Assembly: GCA_947490035.1 (NCBI GenBank)
Contig: CANLGS010000241.1
Span: 1 to 6,582, forward strand
From: Gemmataceae bacterium
GTDB lineage: Bacteria > Planctomycetota > Planctomycetia > Gemmatales > Gemmataceae
Direction of reading: 5' to 3'
Length of the DNA stretch: 6,582 nt
Under the pieces are notes generated by a model. The model worked only from the letters and a program-made list of their open reading frames with translations. It did no database searches and was not told where the DNA came from. The translations under genes and the position numbers were made by a program. Positions 1 through 5,647 of the stretch are shown here, piece by piece (within the stretch, counting starts at the first letter, position 1; each line of letters begins with the position of its first letter).

Positions 1-1176
1 CGGCACACCATCCTCGGCGCGGTCGCGCTGGTGTGCCTCGCGATGCCCGCCGTGGCGGTGCTCGTCGCCGACGTGCCGCCCGACGCGCGCCGCGCGAACG
101 TGCTGTGGCTGGTCGGGACCGCGCTCGGCGGGGCGCTTCTCCCCTTCTTGTACTGGGGGCCGTACCGAGCCTTGGGAGTGGTGCCGCTGGCGGCGGTCGC
201 GTGGCTGGCGGCGGTCGGGCACGGCGTCTACTGGCACGAGTGGCCCGGTTGGGCGCACGGCGCTCCGCTCGGGCTGATCGTCGGCGCGTGCGCACGGAGC
301 AGGCGCGGCGAAGGGCCGTGGTCGGAAACCGCCGCGCTCCTCGCCGCGGTGTTGGTGGGGGTGGGTGTCGCCGCGGCTGTCGCCGCGCGCGGGCGGCCGT
401 TCGACGTGCCGCCGTGGGTCGCGCTCGCCGCGGCGGTTGCGCTCGTCGGCTGGTCGTGGGCGCGGCTGTTCCGCCCGCTGCTCGAACTGTTGGGCGAGCC
501 GGTCTTCTGGGTGATGTACCGCATCCGCCGCGCCGGTCCGGGCTTCGCCGACTTGCCGCGAACCGGGCCGTGCATCGTCATCGCCAACCACGGCTGCTGG
601 CTCGACCCGATCTTCCTCATCAAGGTGATCGACCGGCCCACCACGCCGATGATGATCGCGACGTTCTACGACCTGCCCGTCGTCCGCTTTCTGATGGTCA
701 GGTTCGGGGTCATCCGCGTGCCGGACAAGTTACTCAAGAAGGACGCGCCCGAGGTGCAGGAGGCGGTCGCGGCGCTGGACCGCGGCGAGTGCGTGGTGAT
801 CTTCCCCGAAGGGTATCTGCGGCGCACCGCGGACAAACCGCTGCGGCGGTTCGGACAGGGCGTGTGGCAGTTGCTGAAGGCGCGGCCGGACACGCCGGTG
901 TTCGCGACGTGGATCGAGGGCGGGTGGGGCAGTTACACGTCGCACGCGAACGGGCCGCCGACGAAGAACAAGCGCCCGGACTTCCGCCGGCCGCTCGACA
1001 TCGGCATGTCGGCCGCGGTCGCGGTGGCACCGGAGGTGCTTGAAGATCACCTGCGCGCACGCACGCATCTGATGAATTTGGTGGGCGCCGCGCGGGCGCA
1101 TTTAGGTCTGGACCCGCTGCCGCCGTTCGCCCTGCCCGCGAAGGCGGACGACGCGGCCGACGAACCCGACGCGTGA
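1..1176 (+). CDS. Membrane protein with C-terminal PlsC-type acyltransferase domain (5' end outside window)
   Basis: The reading frame is open to the left edge, so the true start lies upstream; the GTG at 31 and ATG at 43 are merely internal candidates. The first ~160 codons hold about five or six hydrophobic segments rich in Ala/Val/Leu. The rest is a lysophospholipid acyltransferase (PlsC/LPLAT) domain. The catalytic HX4D box is NHGCWLD (His at 589-591, Asp at 604-606), followed by a block-II-like FGVIRVPD (about 706-726) and block III FPEG (802-813). The family transfers an acyl chain to a lysophospholipid or related acceptor at the inner membrane. The multi-pass N-terminus could be the end of a transporter-like domain fused to PlsC, as in Aas/LplT-type fusions; that part is inference. 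The acceptor cannot be told from sequence. The C-terminal ~20 residues are Ala/Asp-rich and probably disordered. A palindromic repeat starts 4 bp after the stop. Confidence 0.85.
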   Translation, partial: RHTILGAVALVCLAMPAVAVLVADVPPDARRANVLWLVGTALGGALLPFLYWGPYRALGVVPLAAVAWLAAVGHGVYWHEWPGWAHGAPLGLIVGACARSRRGEGPWSETAALLAAVLVGVGVAAAVAARGRPFDVPPWVALAAAVALVGWSWARLFRPLLELLGEPVFWVMYRIRRAGPGFADLPRTGPCIVIANHGCWLDPIFLIKVIDRPTTPMMIATFYDLPVVRFLMVRFGVIRVPDKLLKKDAPEVQEAVAALDRGECVVIFPEGYLRRTADKPLRRFGQGVWQLLKARPDTPVFATWIEGGWGSYTSHANGPPTKNKRPDFRRPLDIGMSAAVAVAPEVLEDHLRARTHLMNLVGAARAHLGLDPLPPFALPAKADDAADEPDA

Positions 1177-1180
1177 CCGC

Positions 1181-1242
1181 TCTTGTGGCACAGGCTTCCA
1201 GCCTGTGATTCTGCGCACAGGCTTCCAGCCTGTGCCACAAGA
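1181..1242. repeat. REP-like nested palindrome, copy 1
   Basis: Two 27-base arms (1181-1207 and 1216-1242) flank an 8-base spacer (1208-1215) and pair as an inverted repeat except at their central three bases. Each arm also contains its own hairpin, CACAGGCT-TCC-AGCCTGTG (8-bp stem, 3-base loop), at 1189-1207 and 1216-1234. Both loops read TCC on the + strand, so the loop is directly repeated while the stems are inverted. The element lies between the acyltransferase stop and the beta-propeller gene and could act as a transcription attenuator or terminator, although it has no U-tract. It has the form of a repetitive extragenic palindrome; I associate this core with planctomycete intergenic regions from memory only. 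Confidence 0.85.
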
Positions 1243-1339
1243 ACACTCCGCCGGCTTCGTCCTTGTCCGATCATGGCGCCGCGAATACCACACCTGAAGA
1301 CCCTCCCGCCCGTTTCCACCCGCCCCCGCGCCCTTCTCT

Positions 1340-1343
1340 GGAG
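1340..1343 (+). promoter_or_regulatory. Ribosome binding site for the PQQ-like beta-propeller gene
   Basis: GGAG lies 7 bases before the ATG at 1351. It supports that ATG over earlier in-frame candidates (for example 1273), because translation from 1351 begins directly with a signal peptide. Confidence 0.6.
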
Positions 1344-1350
1344 TCCGACT

Positions 1351-2628
1351 ATGCCTCGCGTCCTGGTTGCGTTGCTCCTCGCCGGTCTCGCGCTCGCCAC
1401 GACCGCGACCGGCGCCGACGACTGGCCCACGTTCCGCGGCGCCGACCGCACCGGCATTTCCAAGGAGAAGGGGCTGCTGAAGGAGTGGCCCGCGGACGGC
1501 CCGCCGCTCGCGTGGAAGGCCGAAGGCTTCGGCAAGGGCTACTCCAGCGTGTCCGTCCTCGGCGACAAGGTGTTCACGATGGGCGACATCGAGGACGGGT
1601 GCTACCTGTTCGCGCTCGGGCGAGCGAAGGGCGAGAAGGTGTGGCAACTGAAGCTCGGCGACACCGGCGGCGGCGGCGGGTACAAGGGGCCGCGCTGCAC
1701 GCCCTCGACCGACGGCGAACTCGTCTTCGCCCTCACCCACAACGGCGACCTCGTGGCCGCGTCCGTGAAGGACGGCAAAGAGGTGTGGCGCAAGAGCATG
1801 AAGAAGGACTTCGGCGGCTCGTCCGGGGGTTGGAGCTACACCGAGTCGCCGCTGATCGACGGCGCCAACCTGATCGTCACGCCCGGCGGCTCGAAGGCGA
1901 CGATGGCGGCGCTGGAGAAGAAGACCGGCAACACGGTGTGGTCCGGCGTCGTGACCAAGGGCGACACGGCCGGCTACTCGTCGGTGGTGATCGCCGACTT
2001 CGGCGGCACCAAGCAGTACGTCCAACTGATGGCTAACGGGCTGGTGTCGTTCGACGCAAAGACCGGGCAGATGCTGTGGCGGTACGGCACGGACCGGGAG
2101 CGGTTCGGTAGCAACACCGCGAACATCCCGACGCCGATCATCAGCGGCGAGTACGTGTTCGCGACGGCCGGCTACGGGCGCGGCGGCGCGCTGCTGAAGG
2201 TCACCAAGGACGGCGACACGTTCGCGGTGGAAGAGGTGTACTGGAACAAGGCGCTGAACAACAAGCACGGCGGCGTGATCCTGGTGGGCGACAAACTGTA
2301 CGGCGACTCGGACAGCAACGGCAACCTGTGGTGCGCCGAGTTCAAGACGGGCAAGGTGCTGTGGACCCGCCGGGGCGTCAAGGGGGCCAAGGGGAGCGAC
2401 GGCAGCGGTTCCGCGTCGCTCACCTACGCCGACGGCAAGCTCTACATCCGCTACTCGAACGGCGTGGTGGTGCTGGCGGACGCGACCGCCGACAAGTACA
2501 CCGAGATCAGTTCGTTCAAGGTGCCCAACGGGAAGAACGACACGTGGGCGCACCCGGTGGTGGTCGGCGGCAAGTTGTACGTCCGCGAACTCGACGTCCT
2601 GTGGTGCCACGACGTGGCCGCGAAGTGA
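1351..2628 (+). CDS. Secreted PQQ-like beta-propeller repeat protein
   Basis: The 425-residue product begins with a Sec-type signal peptide (MPRVLVALLLAGLALATTATGA, probable cleavage near residue 22). The mature start is DDWPTFRGADRTGIS, a WPxFRG-type opening common in secreted PQQ-like proteins of planctomycetes. Repeated blades follow, with the pattern 'x-L-x-A-x-D/K-x-G-K-x-x-W': for example DLVAASVKDGKEVWRKS, LVSFDAKTGQMLWRYG and FKTGKVLWTRRG. This is the BamB/quinoprotein dehydrogenase-like fold. No CXXCH haem site is seen, and the vicinal-Cys pair of true methanol dehydrogenases is absent, so a redox enzyme is not shown; a binding or scaffold role is equally possible. Such proteins are sometimes annotated as polyvinyl-alcohol dehydrogenase-like, which I would not adopt. 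Frames open further upstream run into the palindromic repeat and are not credible starts. The next gene starts 73 bp downstream on the same strand. Confidence 0.9.
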   Translation: MPRVLVALLLAGLALATTATGADDWPTFRGADRTGISKEKGLLKEWPADGPPLAWKAEGFGKGYSSVSVLGDKVFTMGDIEDGCYLFALGRAKGEKVWQLKLGDTGGGGGYKGPRCTPSTDGELVFALTHNGDLVAASVKDGKEVWRKSMKKDFGGSSGGWSYTESPLIDGANLIVTPGGSKATMAALEKKTGNTVWSGVVTKGDTAGYSSVVIADFGGTKQYVQLMANGLVSFDAKTGQMLWRYGTDRERFGSNTANIPTPIISGEYVFATAGYGRGGALLKVTKDGDTFAVEEVYWNKALNNKHGGVILVGDKLYGDSDSNGNLWCAEFKTGKVLWTRRGVKGAKGSDGSGSASLTYADGKLYIRYSNGVVVLADATADKYTEISSFKVPNGKNDTWAHPVVVGGKLYVRELDVLWCHDVAAK

Positions 2629-2691
2629 CGCGAAACGCGGAACGCATTTGACACCGGCCGGAGTGGGTGCTTCATTTGGAAGCGCCCCACC

Positions 2692-2695
2692 GAGG
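2692..2695 (+). promoter_or_regulatory. Ribosome binding site for the TPR protein gene
   Basis: GAGG lies 6 bases before the ATG at 2702. It selects that ATG over the in-frame TTG at 2648, which would add 18 residues ahead of the signal sequence. Confidence 0.55.
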
Positions 2696-2701
2696 CTCAT
2701 C

Positions 2702-3565
2702 ATGTTCGGACCGCTCCCGCGCGCGGTGGCTCTCGCCGCGCTCGTTCTCCCGTTCGCCGCGTGTTCCAAACCGGTGGAAAGCACCGCGCCGCGCTACGCC
2801 GTCCCGGAACCGCTGCCGCCGGACCCGGTTGTCGTCGCGAAGGAAGCCGAGTACCGCGAACACCTCGACGCCGGGCGGAAGGCGTTCGACGCCAAGAGCA
2901 CCGACGCCGCGATCACTCACCTCGAACGCGCGACGGCCGCGAAGCCGAAAGGGTTCGAGGCGCACTTGCACCTCGCCCGCGCTTACGCCGCGAAGAAAGA
3001 CGACCCGAAGGCGATCAAGTCTTACGGCGACGCGACGACCGCGAACCCGCGGATCGGCGATCCCTATCTGGAGTGTGCCACGCTCCTCGAACGCGCCGGC
3101 CGGCTCGAAGACGCCCGCACCGCGTACACCCAACTGATTCGCGAAGACCTGGGCCCCAAACTGACCGCGAAGGCATACTGGCTCCGCGCCGAGTTGTCGG
3201 ACCGGCTCGGCAAGCGTTCGGACTACCGCTACGACCGCGGTCAAGCGATGCTGTTGGACCCCGACTACCGGGCGCAGGTGACCGGCGGCGACGTGCGGGT
3301 GTTCAACCACAGCGACAAGCGGCTGACCCTTGAGATCAACCACCTCGTGACGCCGGAGGGCACCGAGCGCACGTTCCCGCCCGGTTACCAGTTCGTGTTC
3401 CTCGGCGACGGCCGCGGCTACCTGACGTATGAGGGCCAGCCCATCGCGGCCCGTTCGCTCAAGTTCACGATCGCCATCGACGAGAAGTCGAAGTCGTACA
3501 CCGCGACCTACGAAGAGGGCACCACGCTGGAAGTCCACATCAACGACGTTCACTTGCCGAAGTAG
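2702..3565 (+). CDS. TPR-repeat protein, probable lipoprotein
   Basis: The product has 287 residues. The N-terminus MFGPLPRAVALAALVLPFAAC is a short export signal ending in Cys21 with a lipobox-like FAAC; Phe at -3 is not ideal, so lipid attachment is probable but not certain. Residues ~45-150 carry about three tetratricopeptide-like helical pairs: an AGRKAFDAKSTDAAITHLERATAAKP unit, a HLHLARAYAAKKDDPKAIKSYGDATTANP unit and a CATLLERAGRLEDARTAYTQLI unit. TPRs bind partner proteins. The last ~90 residues (from GDVRVFNHSDKRL) look beta-rich and match no family I can name. The gene follows the beta-propeller gene by 73 bp on the same strand and may be co-transcribed; an envelope assembly role for the pair is only a guess. 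A palindromic repeat begins 16 bp after the stop. Confidence 0.85.
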   Translation: MFGPLPRAVALAALVLPFAACSKPVESTAPRYAVPEPLPPDPVVVAKEAEYREHLDAGRKAFDAKSTDAAITHLERATAAKPKGFEAHLHLARAYAAKKDDPKAIKSYGDATTANPRIGDPYLECATLLERAGRLEDARTAYTQLIREDLGPKLTAKAYWLRAELSDRLGKRSDYRYDRGQAMLLDPDYRAQVTGGDVRVFNHSDKRLTLEINHLVTPEGTERTFPPGYQFVFLGDGRGYLTYEGQPIAARSLKFTIAIDEKSKSYTATYEEGTTLEVHINDVHLPK

Positions 3566-3580
3566 GGTGGGTCGTCTGCC

Positions 3581-3642
3581 CTTGTGGCACAGGCTTCCAG
3601 CCTGTGTTCCGTCGATCACAGGCTGGAAGCCTGTGCCACAAG
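3581..3642. repeat. REP-like nested palindrome, copy 2
   Basis: Two perfectly complementary 26-base arms (3581-3606 and 3617-3642) flank a 10-base spacer (3607-3616). Each arm contains the same inner hairpin as copy 1: CACAGGCT-TCC-AGCCTGTG in the left arm and CACAGGCT-GGA-AGCCTGTG in the right arm. Here the loops are truly inverted. The element lies between convergent genes (TPR protein on +, trpA unit on -), where such a large hairpin could stop transcription in both directions. No run of T follows either arm, so intrinsic termination is not proved. Confidence 0.9.
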
Positions 3643-3686
3643 AGTCTCTACAGGATCGTCTGCTGGCTCCAGGGGCAGCGGAACGG

Positions 3687-3842
3687 TCAGTCCTTCGTCA
3701 GCACCCACAGCGTCGGCACGCCGGGCGGTTGCTCGTCATACGGCCCTTCGCCGTCGGGCCGGTGTTCCGCCAGGAATGCCGGCTCGAACACCGGACGCAG
3801 GTCGGTGCTGCCGCGCCCGGCCGCGTCCGCGAACGGGTACAC
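3687..3842 (-). CDS. Small hypothetical protein (51 aa) directly after trpA
   Basis: A 51-codon frame starts at GTG 3842, 6 bp after the trpA stop and in the same frame (TGA-CAA-CGC-GTG). The product begins VYPFADAAGRGSTDLRPVFE and ends PGVPTLWVLTKD. Nearly every third codon position is G or C, as in neighbouring genes, and the composition (Pro/Gly/Asp with aromatic residues) is protein-like, so it looks genuinely coded. GTG is the only usual start possible after the trpA stop. No good Shine-Dalgarno is close; an AAGGAG lies about 30 bases upstream within trpA, so translation may depend on coupling to trpA termination. I do not recognise the family. Alternatives are a remnant C-terminus of a lost gene, or an extension of TrpA made by readthrough of TGA. 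Confidence 0.55.
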   Translation of the reverse strand: MYPFADAAGRGSTDLRPVFEPAFLAEHRPDGEGPYDEQPPGVPTLWVLTKD

Positions 3843-3848
3843 GCGTTG

Positions 3849-4652
3849 TCAGCCCAATGCCGCGCGCAACTCCTTCACCAACTGCGTCACGTCCGCGAGC
3901 GCCTGCGCGCGGTCGGTCGCGGCGGCTTCCAGCTTCTTCACCACCGCGCTGCCGACGATGATGCCGTCGGCGATGTCCTTCAGGTCGCGCACCTGTTCCG
4001 ACCGGCTCACGCCGAACCCGACGCACAGCGGCAGATCGGTCATCGTGCGCAGGCACGCGAGTTGTTCGCGGAGTACGGCCGGCAGCGCCTCGCGCGCGCC
4101 GGTGATGCCCACCACGCTCACCACGTACACGAACCCGCCGCACGCCTTCACCACCTGTTCCGCACGCCGCGGTGATGTCGTCGGGGTGACGAGTAGCACC
4201 AACTTGAAGTCGCGATCCTTCGCGAGCTTCGACAACTCCTCGGCTTCTTCGACGGGCAAATCCGGGACGACAGCACCGCTGACGCCGGCGGCCTTCGCCG
4301 CGTCGATGAACGCGGTCGGTCCCATCTTGAACATCAGCGAGTACGACGCCATCGCGACCAGCGGCGTGTTCCACGCGGGCCGCGAAGTCGTGTCGCGTAG
4401 TGCCGCGAACACGTCGGCGAGTTTCAGCTTCTTGTCGAGCGCGCGGGTGTACGACGCCTGAATCACCGGGCCGTCGGCGATGGGGTCGGAGAACGGGAAG
4501 CCGATCTCCATGAGGTCCGCGCCGGCTGTGGCGACGGCCGGGAGCAGTTCGCGGGTGAACGCAACGTCCGGGTCGCCGGCGGTGACGAACGGCATGAACG
4601 CCGCGCGCCGCTCGGCGCGGAGGCGATGGAAGAGGGAGTCGATGGGGTTCAT
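3849..4652 (-). CDS. trpA: Tryptophan synthase alpha chain
   Basis: TrpA cleaves indole-3-glycerol phosphate to indole and glyceraldehyde-3-phosphate; in the TrpA2B2 complex the indole passes to TrpB. The 267-residue length is normal for the family. From the chosen ATG (MNPIDSLFHRL) the catalytic residues fall exactly at Glu49 (LMEIGFPFSDP) and Asp60 (PIADG), matching Salmonella TrpA numbering. Other conserved blocks are FMPFVTAGDPD, GAVVPDLPVEE (loop 6), VTPTTSPRR, FVYVVSVVGITGAR and the phosphate-binding PLCVGFGVS and DGIIVGSAVV. A GTG/ATG extension upstream would overlap the previous gene and add nonconserved residues, so 4652 is preferred. It starts 4 bp after the YdcZ-like gene, with no clear Shine-Dalgarno, which suggests translational coupling. 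trpB and other trp genes are not adjacent. Nothing indicates decay. Confidence 0.97.
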   Translation of the reverse strand: MNPIDSLFHRLRAERRAAFMPFVTAGDPDVAFTRELLPAVATAGADLMEIGFPFSDPIADGPVIQASYTRALDKKLKLADVFAALRDTTSRPAWNTPLVAMASYSLMFKMGPTAFIDAAKAAGVSGAVVPDLPVEEAEELSKLAKDRDFKLVLLVTPTTSPRRAEQVVKACGGFVYVVSVVGITGAREALPAVLREQLACLRTMTDLPLCVGFGVSRSEQVRDLKDIADGIIVGSAVVKKLEAAATDRAQALADVTQLVKELRAALG

Positions 4653-4656
4653 CACG

Positions 4657-5106
4657 TCACAGATATTTGACGCACAACACACCGGCCACAACGAGCGCCG
4701 CGCCGAGCGCCCGGCCGGGCGTCAGCGGTTGTGCCTCCAGCCCCATCAGCGCGAAGTGATCGAGCGCGAGAGAGCAGAGCAACTGCCCGCCGACGACCAG
4801 CGCGATGAACAGCGCCGCGCCGAGTTCGCGCGTGAGCGAGGCGCCCGCGAGGACGATCAGCGCGCCGAGCGGCCCGCCGATCCAGTTCCACCACGGCGTG
4901 TCGCGCAGCACCGCCATGCTCGGCACCGGCGGCCGGAGGATGAGCATTGCGACGAGCGCGGTGACGATCGTCCCGCAGATGGAGAAGGCGGCCGCGAACA
5001 GCGGGTTGTCGCCGAGGTTCTGGCGGAACTTGCCGTTGGCCGACGCCTGCAGCGCGATGCACGCGCCCGCCCCGACCGCGAGCAGCGCGAAGATGGTGTT
5101 TTGCAT
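4657..5106 (-). CDS. DMT-type small membrane transporter, YdcZ/DUF606 family
   Basis: The 149-residue protein is almost all membrane: five hydrophobic segments at about residues 3-22, 36-57, 74-90, 95-114 and 130-147. Family landmarks visible are LQASANGKFRQNL near the N-terminus, PWWNWIGGPLGAL in the middle, LGAALFIALVVGGQLLCSLALDHF and the C-terminal TPGRALGAALVVAGV. YdcZ/DUF606 proteins belong to the drug/metabolite transporter superfamily; the substrate is generally unknown. The start ATG at 5106 gives the usual length. The 22 bp between this start and the mobile element contain no Shine-Dalgarno sequence. trpA follows after 4 bp, so both are probably on one transcript; a link to indole or amino-acid export is speculative. 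Confidence 0.9.
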   Translation of the reverse strand: MQNTIFALLAVGAGACIALQASANGKFRQNLGDNPLFAAAFSICGTIVTALVAMLILRPPVPSMAVLRDTPWWNWIGGPLGALIVLAGASLTRELGAALFIALVVGGQLLCSLALDHFALMGLEAQPLTPGRALGAALVVAGVLCVKYL

Positions 5107-5128
5107 GAGGAAAGTTGTAGGTGCGGCG

Positions 5129-5308
5129 TAGGCTGATCGGAAGTTGGGCTTTCGATGGAATTATTGGTTCGAGTTCGATCCCGTTTTTGGTTCACACGGC
5201 TCGTGAATTCCGCTGCTTTTCCAGCGAAAATTTCCGTTCCCCCGGCGAACTGATTCCAGAACGGGGATGAACCAAAAACACTGTCAACTCGAACTTCCGA
5301 TCAGCCTA
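5129..5308. mobile_element. MITE-like non-coding element with TA target duplication
   Basis: The 15-base terminal inverted repeats GGCTGATCGGAAGTT (5131-5145) and AACTTCCGATCAGCC (5292-5306) are perfect, and each is flanked by TA (5129-5130, 5307-5308), the target duplication of IS630/Tc1-mariner elements. Two subterminal inverted repeats lie inside: GTTCGAGTT (5168-5176) with AACTCGAAC (5286-5294), and GTTTTTGGTTCA (5184-5195) with TGAACCAAAAAC (5268-5279). A small hairpin CGCTG-N5-CAGCG is at 5212-5226. The interior has no plausible gene and is clearly poorer in G+C (28 of 60 bases at 5161-5220) than the flanks. It would need a transposase in trans. The family assignment rests on the TA and TIRs alone. 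Confidence 0.85.
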
Positions 5309-5606
5309 GATTACCCCCGCGACGGGTCGTCTGCAACGAGTTTCGTGCGGTGCCGGGCGGCGAGGTGGGCGCACACTTCATGCGGACCCAGGCGCCGCCG
5401 ACCGGCCGCAGTTCGGCCTCGGGCTTGTCCTGCCCGTAGTTGACGCCGTCCTTCTCCTTGACCGCGTCGGTTGGATCGGTCAGGTCGCCGCCCAACAGGC
5501 TCGCATTGCCCGTCCCGATTCGCTCGGCCGCTCGCGTCAGTGGGGCAATCGCCACGAGCCAGAGGAGGCCGAACAAGGCGATCGCGGCCGGCCGGATCGG
5601 TTTCAT
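5301..5606 (-). pseudogene. Exported protein fragment, 3' end cut by the MITE
   Basis: The frame from ATG 5606 gives 101 residues. It starts with a good signal peptide (MKPIRPAAIALFGLLWLVAIAPLTRA, cleavage about residue 26), then AERIGTGNASLLGGDLTDPTD, followed by a hydrophilic stretch and a WVRMKCAPTSPPGT segment. The last codons (N-L-G-stop) are read from the MITE boundary and its terminal repeat: the TGA at 5303-5301 belongs to the element. Codon use becomes less typical after about 5360 (GCA CGA, then CGT, GGT, AAT), so the original gene may already have been cut before that point. From memory, the RIGTGN...LGGDLTDP opening resembles N-termini of larger planctomycete secreted discoidin-type proteins, which would make this a truncated relative of the upstream gene; confidence in that is low. 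It lies 41 bp after the upstream gene. A functional short secreted protein cannot be excluded. Confidence 0.55.
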
Positions 5607-5612
5607 TCTCGG

Positions 5613-5616
5613 CTCC
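5613..5616 (-). promoter_or_regulatory. Ribosome binding site for the truncated exported protein
   Basis: GGAG (on the minus strand) lies 6 bases before the ATG at 5606. It favours this ATG over the in-frame TTG at 5618, which overlaps the site. Confidence 0.5.
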
Positions 5617-5647
5617 AAGTTCCTCGGGGACGGGTTGTTGAGGTCCG

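Noticed and set aside
1183..1350. N-terminal extension of the beta-propeller protein
   Set aside because: The extra residues come from the palindromic repeat and a Pro/Arg-rich stretch and would bury the signal peptide; the ATG at 1351 has a good ribosome binding site.
1102..2784. Long minus-strand open frame (560 codons) opposite the beta-propeller gene
   Set aside because: It is an antisense shadow produced by the GC-rich codon pattern of the + strand gene. Its product is low-complexity (Val/Ala/Arg/His/Gly), has no recognisable domain and crosses the palindromic repeat.
2672..3619. Minus-strand open frame of 315 codons opposite the TPR gene
   Set aside because: Shadow of a well-supported TPR gene with signal peptide and ribosome binding site; the antisense product starts inside the palindromic repeat and has no domain signature.
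1181..3642. The two palindromic repeats as the ends of a 2.4-kb composite transposon carrying the beta-propeller and TPR genes
   Set aside because: No transposase lies between them, no target duplication is visible around them, and codon use of the enclosed genes matches the neighbours. Independent dispersed repeats are simpler.
3604..4461. Plus-strand open frame of 285 codons opposite trpA
   Set aside because: trpA is certain in the opposite strand; the + strand product is Ser/Arg/Ala/Thr-rich shadow sequence starting in the palindromic repeat.
5284..5289. Perfect TTGACA on the minus strand inside the MITE, as a -35 box for the YdcZ-trpA unit
   Set aside because: At 16-18 bases downstream there is only CCCCGT/CCGTTC, nothing like a -10 box, and the match overlaps the junction of the subterminal repeats. 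Too weak to list as a promoter.
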